From NCBI GenBank assembly GCA_937995755.1, contig CALKJD010000110.1:1-64000 (forward strand): a stretch of DNA of 64,000 nucleotides, given 5' to 3'. Origin of the DNA: an uncultured Saprospiraceae bacterium (lineage in GTDB: Bacteria > Bacteroidota > Bacteroidia > Chitinophagales > Saprospiraceae). The notes beneath the pieces are model-generated. The model was not told the DNA's origin. It was given only the letters and a program-made list of their open reading frames with translations, and did not search any database. A program made the translations under genes and the position numbers. This document shows positions 1 through 10,400 of the stretch, piece by piece; positions within the stretch are counted from its first letter, which is position 1, and the number at the start of each line of letters is the position of its first letter.

Positions 1-1
1 C

Positions 2-127
2 AAGTTTGGTAAAGTAGATTTTAAGAAACGTAATTCGAAAATAAAGAATACAGATCTAAAGCAAGGTGAAGAAGGCGGTGGCCAAGGGGGTGGATCTACT
101 GGGAGTCCAGGAGGCGGACAGGGATAG
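2..127 (+). CDS. C-terminal end of a protein truncated by the window edge; Gly-rich tail (GEEGGGQGGGSTGSPGGGQG)
   Basis: Open frame from base 2 to TAG at 125-127; only the C-terminus is visible. Confidence 0.6.
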   Translation, partial: KFGKVDFKKRNSKIKNTDLKQGEEGGGQGGGSTGSPGGGQG

Positions 128-356
128 GTTTAATATCGTAATTATTAATTTTTCAACGTGGTAAATTAGAGTAACGATCGTTTTGATTGAGTATCTACCA
201 TAAAAGGTTTGGCGAGGCTTGTGCTTAAAAATATTAAAATAAATTTTCTTGAAAGTGATAGATGATGTTGATCGATCTAAAAAGCACAAGTTTAATATTT
301 AACGAGTATTAGAAATCGGTATTTTATATATTACGTCCAATTAATAAAATACAATC

Positions 357-527
357 ATGAAGGAATTTATTTATTTCTTAGTTAAAGTCGTATTGGTAAG
401 CGCATTTATAGGTCTGATTGTAACTTTTATATTAAGATCTCTTGATATGAATGGAGTTTATGGTCAATATGCTGCTAATATCACGGTTGTATTGATAATA
501 TTCTATAAGTGGAGAAAGAAGAAATAA
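357..527 (+). CDS. Small membrane protein, 56 aa (MKEFIYFLVKVVLVSAFIGLIVTFILRS...FYKWRKKK)
   Basis: ATG to TAA, two hydrophobic segments and a basic C-terminus; below the ORF-track cutoff. Confidence 0.55.
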   Translation: MKEFIYFLVKVVLVSAFIGLIVTFILRSLDMNGVYGQYAANITVVLIIFYKWRKKK

Positions 528-577
528 GTTAGCATTTACTTATTGGGGAATACGGTGTATCATTGAGCTCCAAGAAA

Positions 578-610
578 AAAGAGCCACCAAGTAAAACTTG
601 ATGACTCTTT
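578..610 (-). terminator. Hairpin terminator downstream of the transketolase C-terminal subunit
   Basis: AAAGAGCCACCAAG-taaaa-CTTGATGACTCTTT with A-run on + strand (T-run on - strand). Confidence 0.55.
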
Positions 611-632
611 ATCTCAATAGTTATATCGTTGA

Positions 633-1586
633 CTATTTTCTCGCTATTGCTCTTTTCGCCGCAGCAATCACATCATCCACAGATAATCCATACTTATCAA
701 GAAGTTCTGTTGGTTTTCCGCTTTCACCAAATGAATCATTGACTGCCACTAACTCTTGTGGAGTCGGTAGCTTAGATCCAAGAAGATTAGCGACACAAGA
801 TCCTAATCCACCATTGCGTTGGTGCTCTTCTGCTGTTACTATACATCCTGTCTTGGTCACAGACTTGAGGATCGCTTCGTCGTCTAATGGCTTGATAGTA
901 TGTATGTTGAGAAGATCTACAGTGATACCTTCTTCAGCCAATGATCTCGCCGCCTCTAGAGATTGCCATACCATATGTCCTGTTGCAACTATAGTTACGT
1001 CTGATCCTTCATTCATATGTATCGCTTTACCGATTACAAATGGTTTGTCTTCCATAAACATAGGCCAAGACGGTCGACCAAATCTTAAATAGACAGGTCC
1101 TTCGTATTCAGCAATTGCTAATGTAGCCGCTTTAGTCTGGTGGTAATCGCAAGTATTGATCACAGTCATTCCAGGTAGCATGTTCATCATGCCGATATCT
1201 TCTAGAATCTGGTGGGTAGCACCATCTTCTCCAAGAGTAAGACCTGCGTGAGATGCACATATCTTTACGTTCTTATCTGAGTACGCAATGGATTGTCTGA
1301 TTTGATCATATACACGACCAGTAGAGAAATTGGCAAATGTACCTGTGAAAGGTATTTTGCCACCAATAGCCATACCCGCAGCAAGACTCATCATATTGGC
1401 TTCTGCGATACCTACCTGGAAAAATCTATCTGGGTACGCATCTTTAAATTTATTCATTTTGAGAGATCCAGTAAGGTCGGCGCATAGGCCTACTACCTCA
1501 GGATTTTTCACAGCAGCTTCGTGCAAGCCGTCACCAAATCCATCTCTTGTTCCTTTCTTTCCGCTAGACTGATAGTCTGATAGCAT
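633..1586 (-). CDS. Transketolase, C-terminal subunit
   Basis: 317 aa; transketolase pyrimidine-binding and C-terminal domain sequence ([38 protein letters not shown]). Confidence 0.93.
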   Translation of the reverse strand: MLSDYQSSGKKGTRDGFGDGLHEAAVKNPEVVGLCADLTGSLKMNKFKDAYPDRFFQVGIAEANMMSLAAGMAIGGKIPFTGTFANFSTGRVYDQIRQSIAYSDKNVKICASHAGLTLGEDGATHQILEDIGMMNMLPGMTVINTCDYHQTKAATLAIAEYEGPVYLRFGRPSWPMFMEDKPFVIGKAIHMNEGSDVTIVATGHMVWQSLEAARSLAEEGITVDLLNIHTIKPLDDEAILKSVTKTGCIVTAEEHQRNGGLGSCVANLLGSKLPTPQELVAVNDSFGESGKPTELLDKYGLSVDDVIAAAKRAIARK

Positions 1587-1634
1587 AGTTTATATTTTAT
1601 TAAGGTTATTGTCGTTGGTTATAATGATTTTGGA

Positions 1635-2477
1635 CTAGTAGTCGCCCTGTGTTTCTTCTAGTTGAGAAAGAGCATCTGCTAGCTGTTCGTCGTTAGGAGC
1701 TGATCCATGCCATTTGTGGGTACCCTCCATAAAGTCTACCCCCTTTCCCATCTCAGTGCGCATTAATACGACTGTAGGTTGTCCACTGCCTGATCTCCCT
1801 TTTGCTGTTTGTAAGCCTGATAGAACTGATGACATGTCGTTGCCATCCATTTCCATAACGTGCCATCCAAATGCTTTCCATTTGGCAGGTAGATCACCAA
1901 GTGACATCACATCTTTGGTGTCACCATCTATTTGGCGACCATTCCAATCAACTATAGCTACTACATTGTCGCACTTATAGTGTGCTCCATACATTGCAGC
2001 TTCCCATACTTGACCTTCTTGAAGTTCTCCATCTCCCATGAGTACATAGACCATTTTGTCATCACCGTCAAGTTTTTTCGTTTGAGCTACCCCTATAGCA
2101 GCAGATAGGCCTTGACCCAGAGATCCTGACGCGATACGAATACCTGGAAGGTGCTCATGAGTTGCTGGGTGACCTTGTACTCTAGAGTTGATATGTCTAA
2201 ATGTTGCTAACTCAGCTACTGGAAAGTAACCAGACCTAGCTAGTACACTATACCATACTGGTGATATGTGACCATTAGATAGAAAGAATAGATCTTCTCC
2301 TTTACCATTCATGTTGAATGATGGATCGTGCTCTAGGTGATTGAAGTATAATGCAGTAAGTAGATCTGCACAGCCGAGTGATCCTCCTGGGTGACCTGAG
2401 CTTACAGCATGTACCATACGTACTATATCTCTACGTACCTGCGAAGCAATTTTTTTGAGTTCTGCGATTTCCGCCAT
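1635..2477 (-). CDS. Transketolase, N-terminal (TPP-binding) subunit
   Basis: MAEIAELKKIASQVRRDIVRMVHAVSSGHPGGSLGCADLLTALYF; GDGELQEGQVWEA TPP motif. Start placed at the internal ATG, not at the 2570 end of the track ORF. Confidence 0.92.
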   Translation of the reverse strand: MAEIAELKKIASQVRRDIVRMVHAVSSGHPGGSLGCADLLTALYFNHLEHDPSFNMNGKGEDLFFLSNGHISPVWYSVLARSGYFPVAELATFRHINSRVQGHPATHEHLPGIRIASGSLGQGLSAAIGVAQTKKLDGDDKMVYVLMGDGELQEGQVWEAAMYGAHYKCDNVVAIVDWNGRQIDGDTKDVMSLGDLPAKWKAFGWHVMEMDGNDMSSVLSGLQTAKGRSGSGQPTVVLMRTEMGKGVDFMEGTHKWHGSAPNDEQLADALSQLEETQGDY

Positions 2478-2549
2478 TTTACAATTGGTTGTTAGTTGGT
2501 GTATGTAACTTATTTGAAATAATAAATATAGAATTTGCCTAAAAATAAA

Positions 2550-2580
2550 ATAGGCAATCTTGAAACACAAGACTGCCTAT
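2550..2580 (-). terminator. Intrinsic terminator downstream of HU
   Basis: ATAGGCAATCTTG-aaaca-CAAGACTGCCTAT followed on - strand by a T-rich tract. Confidence 0.7.
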
Positions 2581-2602
2581 AAAATATCTTAGTACAGTAA
2601 TA

Positions 2603-2875
2603 CTAGTTTACTGATTCAGAAAGTGCTTTTCCTGGCTTAAATTTCACTTGGTTTTTAGCTTTGATCTGGATAGTAGCACCTGTTAATGGGTTTCTTCCTT
2701 CTCTTGCTTTTCTCATATTAGTTGAGAATGTACCAAATCCAACGAAAGCAGCTTTGTCTCCTGCTTTAAGAGTAGACTCGATTGCACCGAATACACCGTT
2801 TACTGCGTCAGTTGCCTGAGCTTTAGTGATTCCTGCTGCGTCTGCTACTTTCTCGATTAGATCTCCTTTGTTCAT
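2603..2875 (-). CDS. HU-family DNA-binding protein
   Basis: MNKGDLIEKVADAAGITKAQATDAVNGVFGAIESTL...GFGTF...REGRNPLTGATIQI...KFKPGKALSESVN. Confidence 0.95.
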   Translation of the reverse strand: MNKGDLIEKVADAAGITKAQATDAVNGVFGAIESTLKAGDKAAFVGFGTFSTNMRKAREGRNPLTGATIQIKAKNQVKFKPGKALSESVN

Positions 2876-2913
2876 CTTATTGAATGTTTTAGTTAACTAA
2901 GTAATTATTGAGG

Positions 2914-2945
2914 CAAAAGTATATTAATGAAAATATATATACAAA
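2914..2945 (-). promoter_or_regulatory. Bacteroidota-type promoter for HU
   Basis: On - strand TTTG-20 nt-TACTTTTG, matching the TTTG / TAnnTTTG (-33/-7) pattern. Confidence 0.6.
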
Positions 2946-3097
2946 CAATACCCAAGAAAAGGGCTAAAAGAGCCGTAAATAAAGGGTTTTTACCCATTTT
3001 GAGGTAGTTGATAACACTTGTAAGATTGATTTGGCTTACTTTTGGAATATAAATATCAATTTAACCGTTCTATATCTCTCACAAATTAGCTAGTCAT

Positions 3098-3310
3098 ATG
3101 AAGAAATATACCATCCCTTTATTCTATTTAGTAGGCTTTTTGTTAATGGCTACTAGTCAAACGTCGTGTAAGGCTGGATACGGTTGCCCAGCTGAAGAAG
3201 CATATTATAAAAATCAAGAAAACCCTAAACCAGCTTCGACGAAGAGGGGAGAGTCCAATTTATTTGATAAGAAAAGAAGGAAAAAGCTTAAAGAGAGAGG
3301 ACAAGGTTAA
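3098..3310 (+). CDS. Small putative lipoprotein with basic C-terminal tail
   Basis: Signal peptide with lipobox-like TSC, then KAGYGCPAEEAYYKN...KKRRKKLKERGQG. Confidence 0.6.
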   Translation: MKKYTIPLFYLVGFLLMATSQTSCKAGYGCPAEEAYYKNQENPKPASTKRGESNLFDKKRRKKLKERGQG

Positions 3311-3340
3311 TTATTGGCTACATCTACGCTATAAAAAAAG

Positions 3341-3414
3341 AAGTGCAAGCCCTATGACGGATTTGCACTTACAGCGGTCTCATGACCTATATACCAGTTT
3401 AGATTATAAACTGG
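3341..3414. other. Two consecutive stem-loops in an intergenic region
   Basis: AAGTGCAA(3341-3348)/TTGCACTT(3363-3370) and CCAGTTTA(3394-3401)/TAAACTGG(3407-3414). Confidence 0.5.
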
Positions 3415-3462
3415 GAACCTCCCCTATGAAAAAAAAATCTTGTTATAGTACCTATCTTAGTA

Positions 3463-3888
3463 TTATACGATATCTATAATCCTACCATCGTTTTCTTTTT
3501 TGTCTTTTTTAGCTATTGTTATATTAAGAATGCCATTTTCATACGTGGCAGATATGTTTTCACGATCTATCGTTTCAGGTAGATGAAAGCTTCGTTTAAA
3601 ACTACTGTAGCTAAATTCTCTACGTAGAAAACTACGTTCCTCCTTTACTTTGTTTATTTCCTTGTTAGTACTCACGATGAGTTGATCTTTTTCAACTTTA
3701 ATCATGAAGTCTGACTTATCTAGTCCAGGTGCAGCTATTTGTATATTATGCTGATTGTTGTTTTCAGTAATGTTAACGGATGGTGTATCAGATACAAAGT
3801 CAGTACCTATAATATCACTCAAGCTACTGTTGAGCACATTGTCGATTACATTGGTAATCTTATTTGTGGTAAATATTGGATGGGTCAT
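3463..3888 (-). CDS. Hsp20/alpha-crystallin family small heat shock protein
   Basis: 141 aa alpha-crystallin domain (IQIAAPGLDKSDFMIKVEKDQLIVS...SFKRSFHLPETIDRENISATYENGILNITI). Confidence 0.9.
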   Translation of the reverse strand: MTHPIFTTNKITNVIDNVLNSSLSDIIGTDFVSDTPSVNITENNNQHNIQIAAPGLDKSDFMIKVEKDQLIVSTNKEINKVKEERSFLRREFSYSSFKRSFHLPETIDRENISATYENGILNITIAKKDKKENDGRIIDIV

Positions 3889-3998
3889 ATTGTTTTATTT
3901 ATGTTGCGTTTAAATATAAATACAACTGGTAGTAATGTATTGGATGGGTAATGATCCATAAACACTATGTTTGGTTGTATTTGGTGCAGCGAAGTACC

Positions 3999-4030
3999 GA
4001 AGAGGAAGTAAATGGTAGTACTTCCTCTTC
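3999..4030. other. 12-bp perfect stem-loop between the two hsp20 genes
   Basis: GAAGAGGAAGTA-aatggtag-TACTTCCTCTTC; no flanking T-tract. Confidence 0.6.
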
Positions 4031-4049
4031 TACGTACATTGCTTTTATG

Positions 4050-4487
4050 TTATTTAATGATAACTTGCTTCGGTGCAGCTTCTGGAGTTTTTCCTATTGT
4101 CAGATAAAGTATTCCACTTTCTACCTTAGCATTGATATCTTCTTGGTTAGCATCTTTTGGAAGATTAAATGATCTATTGAATGCTCCATAAGAAAACTCC
4201 TGAAGTCTATAAGTTTCTTCATTTAAAGTCTTTTCTATATCGGAGCTTATCACCAACTTATTATCCTTTACTGATATGTTGATATCTGTTTTATTGTAAC
4301 CAGGTACAGACATTTCAATAGTATATTCCTTATCATCTTGCTTTACATTCACTGCAGGAGTGGTATTTACTTTATCCTTTGCTACAGCATTAATTGGAGT
4401 GTTCATGATTTCATTTACCATATTGGCAAATGTTGGAAATGCAATTTGATTTCGTCTTGCTCCGTTGCGGTATTTTGTGTGATTCAT
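4050..4487 (-). CDS. Hsp20/alpha-crystallin family small heat shock protein
   Basis: 145 aa; IEMSVPGYNKTDINISVKDNKLVISS...GAFNRSFNLPKDANQEDINAKVESGILYLTI. Confidence 0.92.
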   Translation of the reverse strand: MNHTKYRNGARRNQIAFPTFANMVNEIMNTPINAVAKDKVNTTPAVNVKQDDKEYTIEMSVPGYNKTDINISVKDNKLVISSDIEKTLNEETYRLQEFSYGAFNRSFNLPKDANQEDINAKVESGILYLTIGKTPEAAPKQVIIK

Positions 4488-4684
4488 AATGGTATAATTT
4501 AGTATTTAAGTTTTAATGATTTTTGATGAGTTCTAACCTCAATTCTACAATACCACTAGATCAATTGCTATTCCATTCCAATTATTAAGACAAAGAGACA
4601 AGAATCTCAAAATGAAAGAGACAAAATGTCGCATTTGTAATTAAATGAGTGACATTTTGGCGCCTTGGTTTATGTTTTGTATGA

Positions 4685-4719
4685 AAAAAGCCAGTTGGAA
4701 ATTAATCCAACTGGCTTTT
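4685..4719 (-). terminator. Intrinsic terminator downstream of dodecin
   Basis: AAAAAGCCAGTTGG-aaattaat-CCAACTGGCTTTT. Confidence 0.75.
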
Positions 4720-4747
4720 ATTTACACTCTGTAGTAAACAGGAATAA

Positions 4748-4951
4748 TTAGTCTTTTACTTCGAATGTGATTTTTAGATTAACTCTGTACTCTTCTACTT
4801 TTCCATCTTCAACGGTTACATTCATGTTTTGAACAAATGCTGATTTGATGTTTTTAACTGATTTGGCAGCCTTCTCTACACCTCTAGAGGTAGCATCTTC
4901 CCAACTTTCTTTAGAATTACTAAGTACTTCGATTACTTTTAAAATTGCCAT
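4748..4951 (-). CDS. Dodecin family flavoprotein
   Basis: 67 aa; VIEVLSNSKESWEDATSRGVEKAAKSVKNIKSAFVQNMNVTVEDGKVEEYRVNLKITFEV. Confidence 0.92.
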   Translation of the reverse strand: MAILKVIEVLSNSKESWEDATSRGVEKAAKSVKNIKSAFVQNMNVTVEDGKVEEYRVNLKITFEVKD

Positions 4952-5152
4952 AAAATTGTAGTTTTTATATTATAAATTATTGTCGACTACAAATATACAT
5001 ATTAATAAATTGTTTAATATGAGTTTGTTGGACTTTCTGCTTCGAGTCAAATAATTGGGGTATTTGTCATCTTTGAGTCTAAGTTGTGATTGGTGTTTTG
5101 ATTTCTAATTTTCTCTGTTTTATGTCATCATTTAGTTTCTACCTTTAATACT

Positions 5153-7438
5153 ATGAACGCCATTAAACCTGTTGCTGCAACGTCTGTTGCACTTATACTT
5201 CTATGCTCATTACTTTTGTTGTCCTGTGATGGAGATAGTACTCATAATCACCATAATCAAGTGACTCAAGAGTTTCATGAAGGAACTCAGTCTATGGTTT
5301 CGGATATGGAAGCGATATACAGTAAATTAGATTTTGAAAAGAATAATTTTCAAAACCACGAGGCATTGATTATCATGGAAAAGAAAATCGATGAAGGTGA
5401 TTTTCCTAATACTCGTAAAAACCTTATGAAGTATGCAAATTTACTATTGAGGGCAGGTGAAAACGATAAAGCCATCGATGTAATCAATGGGTTATTGATG
5501 GCGAATCCTGGAATGGAACGTATAAACGATTCGACACTTAAAATACATCAATTGTTAGCGATTACATATATGCGTAAGGGTGAGATAGACAATTGCATAA
5601 TTAATCACAATTCAGAATCTTGTCTTTTTCCAATAAAAGGTGAGGCAATTCATACTGCACAGGATGGTTCTAGAGGGGCAATCCAAATTTATGAACAAAT
5701 ACTAGAAAAATTTCCTGAGGATTATGAAAGCATGTGGCTGCTCAATGTAGCCTATATGACGCTGGGAGAGTATCCTGATCTCGTTCCATCCCAATATCTC
5801 ATCAAGCCTGATATGATTGAAGATAAAGTAAAGGTAAAGAGTTATGATAATATGGCTATGGATCTGGGCTTAGATATCAATGATGTATCTGGATCGAGTA
5901 TTTTAGATGATATGGATAATGATGGCGACTTAGATCTCTTTGCCTCTTCTTGGTCTCTCAAAGGTCAGCTTAGGTATTTTGAAAACATAGAAGGTGAATT
6001 TGTTGAGAGAACTTTGGAGGCAGGATTAGTTGGATTGTATGGCGGACTTAATTTGAAGCAAACAGATTACAATAATGATGGATATCTAGATATATACGTC
6101 ATACGAGGAGCATGGAGAAAAAATACACAAAAGGGAATTTATCCCAATTCACTCCTCAAAAATAATGGGGATGGGACTTTTACAGATGTTACGACCCAGG
6201 CTGGCTTATATGAAATAACAGCAACTTCATCAGTAGTATGGATTGATCTTAATAATAATGGTTGGTTAGATCTGTTTGTAGCTAATGAATCTAGACTAAA
6301 ACAAAAGAGTGATAAATTTCCATGTAAATTATATATCAATAATGGAGATGGTACTTTTGTAGAAAGAGCAGAAGAGTATAAACTTGATCTAGTTGGATAT
6401 TACAAGGGAGTAGCTACGGCTGATTATGACAACGACGGAGATCAAGATCTTTATGTAACCAATTACGTTGGTGAGAATGTGATGATTAAAAATCTATTGA
6501 TGGAAAATGATAGTTTATCGTTTTCATTTGAGACTTCTCAAAGTAATACACAAGAACCTTTGTTGGCTTTTCCTTGCTGGTTTTTTGATTATGACAACGA
6601 TGGTTGGGAAGATCTTTATGTTTCTGCTTTTGCTGACTTTTTGAGCGATGGTAGAAGTGCTGAAGTAGCAAAATCGTATCTCGGACTAGATAAGGGATGC
6701 GATGGGCCAAGATTATATCATAATAATAAAAACGGAGGGTATACTAATGTAACTAAAGAAATGGGACTTGATCTTGCATTGCATACAATGGGATGTAACT
6801 ATGGAGATGTGAATAACGATGGATATCTTGATTTTTACTTAGGTACCGGAGCTCCAAGTTTCAAAACGATTGTTCCCAATAGATTGTTTTTAAATCAGCA
6901 AGCAACATCATTTGTAGATGTGACTACCTCGGCCAATGTTGGAAATATTCAAAAGGGTCATGGTATATCCATTGCAGACATAGATAATGATGGCGATCAA
7001 GATATATATGCGGTTATGGGTGGAGCATTTTCTGGGGATAATTTCCAAAATGCATTATTCGTCAATCCAGGAAATGATAATGCTTCTGTGAAGGTAAAGT
7101 TAGTGGGCACTGTGACTAATAAGGCTGCTTTAGGGAGTAAAATCAAGTTGACTGTTACTGAAAATGGAAAGCAAAGGACTATCTTTAGAACCGTTTCTAG
7201 TGGAGCGAGTTTTGGAGCCAATAGTCTTACTCAAGAAATAGGAATAGGTAATTCTCAAAGTATAGATAAACTAGAAGTTCGCTGGGCCAATGGATCTACG
7301 GATTTCGTGAATTACGGAAGCCAACCTATTGATAAACGTATTATAGTTACAGAAGGGAGGTTAAAAGTAATTGTTGAAGATGTGAATATTCTTACATTGA
7401 GCGGAGATTCAAAACACAACCATCACCATCATCTTTAA
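5153..7438 (+). CDS. FG-GAP/VCBS repeat lipoprotein with C-terminal ASPIC/UnbV-like domain
   Basis: Lipobox LLSC; repeated DxDNDGDxDL motifs; C-terminal LGSKIKLTVTENGKQRTIFRTVSSGASFGANSLTQEIGIG...VRWANGS. Confidence 0.88.
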   Translation: MNAIKPVAATSVALILLCSLLLLSCDGDSTHNHHNQVTQEFHEGTQSMVSDMEAIYSKLDFEKNNFQNHEALIIMEKKIDEGDFPNTRKNLMKYANLLLRAGENDKAIDVINGLLMANPGMERINDSTLKIHQLLAITYMRKGEIDNCIINHNSESCLFPIKGEAIHTAQDGSRGAIQIYEQILEKFPEDYESMWLLNVAYMTLGEYPDLVPSQYLIKPDMIEDKVKVKSYDNMAMDLGLDINDVSGSSILDDMDNDGDLDLFASSWSLKGQLRYFENIEGEFVERTLEAGLVGLYGGLNLKQTDYNNDGYLDIYVIRGAWRKNTQKGIYPNSLLKNNGDGTFTDVTTQAGLYEITATSSVVWIDLNNNGWLDLFVANESRLKQKSDKFPCKLYINNGDGTFVERAEEYKLDLVGYYKGVATADYDNDGDQDLYVTNYVGENVMIKNLLMENDSLSFSFETSQSNTQEPLLAFPCWFFDYDNDGWEDLYVSAFADFLSDGRSAEVAKSYLGLDKGCDGPRLYHNNKNGGYTNVTKEMGLDLALHTMGCNYGDVNNDGYLDFYLGTGAPSFKTIVPNRLFLNQQATSFVDVTTSANVGNIQKGHGISIADIDNDGDQDIYAVMGGAFSGDNFQNALFVNPGNDNASVKVKLVGTVTNKAALGSKIKLTVTENGKQRTIFRTVSSGASFGANSLTQEIGIGNSQSIDKLEVRWANGSTDFVNYGSQPIDKRIIVTEGRLKVIVEDVNILTLSGDSKHNHHHHL

Positions 7439-7449
7439 TAAAAATTGAA

Positions 7450-10400
7450 ATGAAGACAAATCGATTATTTACGCTACTATTATCATTGTTTTTTTTAATT
7501 GTAGTCATAGTATCATGTTCTGACGAAAGTAGCAAGTCTTCAACCTCAGGAATAGAAAGACCTTACCAACCGTGGATTTTTCGTTCTGTATTAGATCAAA
7601 GTCCACGAATGGTGACATTAGCACTCAATGACAAATTGTGGGTGGCTTATCGAACTACTACAGGTGGTTTGTATAAAGCTTGGAGAGGTGAGGTCTTATT
7701 TGATGGCCCTGTTTATACTAATAATCATGGTCCTCAACCCATGACTATTGGTGATGCTTATGTACAAAATGAGGATGCATCTGTTTGGAAATTAATTGAT
7801 GGAAATGGAGACGAGATACCTTCTACTTTTCAGTATAAAGGACATAAAGTAGTAGACGATACTGCTGTACTCATGTATGAGCTTTCGGATAATACTGCAC
7901 CATCGGTTGTACAGATCGAAGAACAAGTAGAGACAGTAGAGTCAGAAATCGGTGATATGATTCTACAAAGAAAATTTACAACATCTAATGTATCCGAAGG
8001 GAGGCAAGTAGTGTTGTCAACAACTGCTAGTTCTATTGCCGCTATCGAAAATGTAATTACTAACGGAAAGCTTACTCAACTAAAAGAGACTGAAGTAAAA
8101 AAAGGATCTCGATCGTTAGTCGATATGTCTGCTGATCTGGTACTCAATGCAAATGCCATTACCAATCTTGATGTAACTTTTGTTGCTGGTGCATCGATAC
8201 CTAATCCACATGCACTAGGTGACGAAGAAGATACAGATGAAACACCAGAAGGAGCTAGACTAATCGCTCGAAATGATTGTAAAACTTGTCATAATAAAAA
8301 TGTAAAAACTATTGGCCCTGCATATGTAGATGTAGCGAAGAGATATAAAAATACCGAAGACAACATTAAGATGCTTGTCATGAAAGTAACAAACGGTGGA
8401 TCTGGAGTATGGGGTAGTCAGATTATGAATGCACATCCAGATCTCTCCCAATATGATATTACCAAAATGGTAGAATATGTGATGTCTCTCGATGCAGATA
8501 CTGAAGGAGATGAAGTAGGTGTAACTACTAAGACCGACATGGCAGCAGAGTCTCCATCTACGGTGGTCAAGATGGAAGATGCTATTCCAGGTGCTGTGAC
8601 AGTGATCTATAAGCAAAAGAAAGGAGTGCAGAACTTAGATGGTATGCAGACAAGTAAAGCAGCTAATGCTGGGATCATGCCTAAGTTTGATAATATTAGT
8701 GGAGCTGATTTTGCTAATAATAGAGATAATTTTGGCTTAGTGGCAGAAGGCTTTTTGTTAATCGAAAAAGAGAACAGCTATAACTTTCGAATCTGGAGTG
8801 ATGATGGATCTAGGGTTTCAATTAATGGTAAAGTTATATTAGATAACGATGGAAATCATGGTACAGATTATAAGGAAGCAGCAGTAACTTTAGCTAAAGG
8901 GTTACATCCATTTAAGATTGAGTATTTTCAAGGTGAAGGGGGAAGTTATTTGTCATGGAATTGGAAGCCAAGTGGATCCGAAATATGGACGGTAATACCG
9001 GCAGAAAATATAATGCATACAGCTGATATGCAAAAAGTCATCGGCGACTTAACTCTACCTATGGCTAATCTCACTAGAGTTCCTGGGGATGGTTATATGG
9101 TTGATGGGGTCCATCCCTCATTTGATCTTTCGCAAGTAAGACCTGAGTCGTTTACACCCAAAGTAGGTGGTATGGATTTCATGTCTGATGGTCGTATGGT
9201 GGTGAGTACTTGGGATGCTGCAGGATCAGTCTATATGTTGGATAATCTCGATGCTGAAAATTCAGAAGATATAAAAGTAACTAAGATTGCAGAAGGACTA
9301 GCAGAGCCACTTGGTCTAAGCGTAGTAGATGATGAAATCTATATTATGCAAAAGCAAGAATTGACCAAGCTTGTAGATAATAATGATGATGGTCTGATAG
9401 ATGAGTATCATACAGTAAGTGATGATTGGCAAGTGTCAGCTAATTTTCACGAATTTGGATTTGGAATGGCTTATAAAGATGGATATTTCTATGCAGCATT
9501 AGCTACAGCAATAGAGCCAGGTGGAGCGAGTTCTAATCCACAGATATCTGACAGAGGAAAATGTATTAAAATCAATAAAGAAACAGGAGCAGTAGAATTC
9601 ATTGCATCTGGATTTAGGACTCCTAATGGAGTAGGTATAGGCTATGGTGGAGATATTTATGTTGCCGATAATCAAGGAGATTGGTTGCCATCTTCTAAGA
9701 TCGTAAGAATACAAGATGGAGCTTTTTATGGTAATAGGTCAGTAAACCCAGAAGCGGTAAAAGGGTTAAAAGATACTCCGCCTTTAGTGTGGTTGCCGCA
9801 AGATGAAATCGGTAATTCGCCAAGTACTCCTTTGGCGATTAATATAGGCCCTTATCAAAATCAAATGATACATGGTGAAGTAACACATGGAGGGGTTAAG
9901 CGTGTATTTGTTGAAGAAGTGGATGGGCAATTGCAAGGTTCATTGTTCAGGTTTACTCAGGGCATAGAAGCAGGAGTCAATAGGCTTGCGTGGGGTCCAG
10001 ATGGAGCACTCTATATTGGAGGTATTGGTTCTACAGGTAATTGGGGGCAGACGGGTAAGCTATGGTATGGCCTACAGAAAATAGTATACAATGAAAAGCC
10101 GACATTTGAAATGTTAGCAGTCAGAGCCAAATCTAATGGAATGGAAATTGAGTTTACAGAACCACTCCAAGAAGGTGATGGTTGGAATCCTAGGGACTTT
10201 ATGGTGAAGCAGTGGTACTACGAACCAACGATTAATTACGGAGGACCTAAGATGGGAGAACAAGCTTTAAAAGTAAAATCGGCTACGGTCTCTACAGATC
10301 GAAAAAGTGTATTCTTAGAGTTTGATGGTCTGAAGAAAAATCATGTAGTGTATATCAAGTTACTTAATCACTATGTAAGTGAAGGTTCGAGATCACTCTG

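Noticed and set aside
598-1092. 164-aa + strand ORF
   Set aside because: Fully antisense to the clearly coding transketolase C-terminal subunit.
2478-2570. N-terminal extension of the transketolase ORF
   Set aside because: The added residues overlap the HU terminator, and the family-typical start is MAEIAELKK at 2477.
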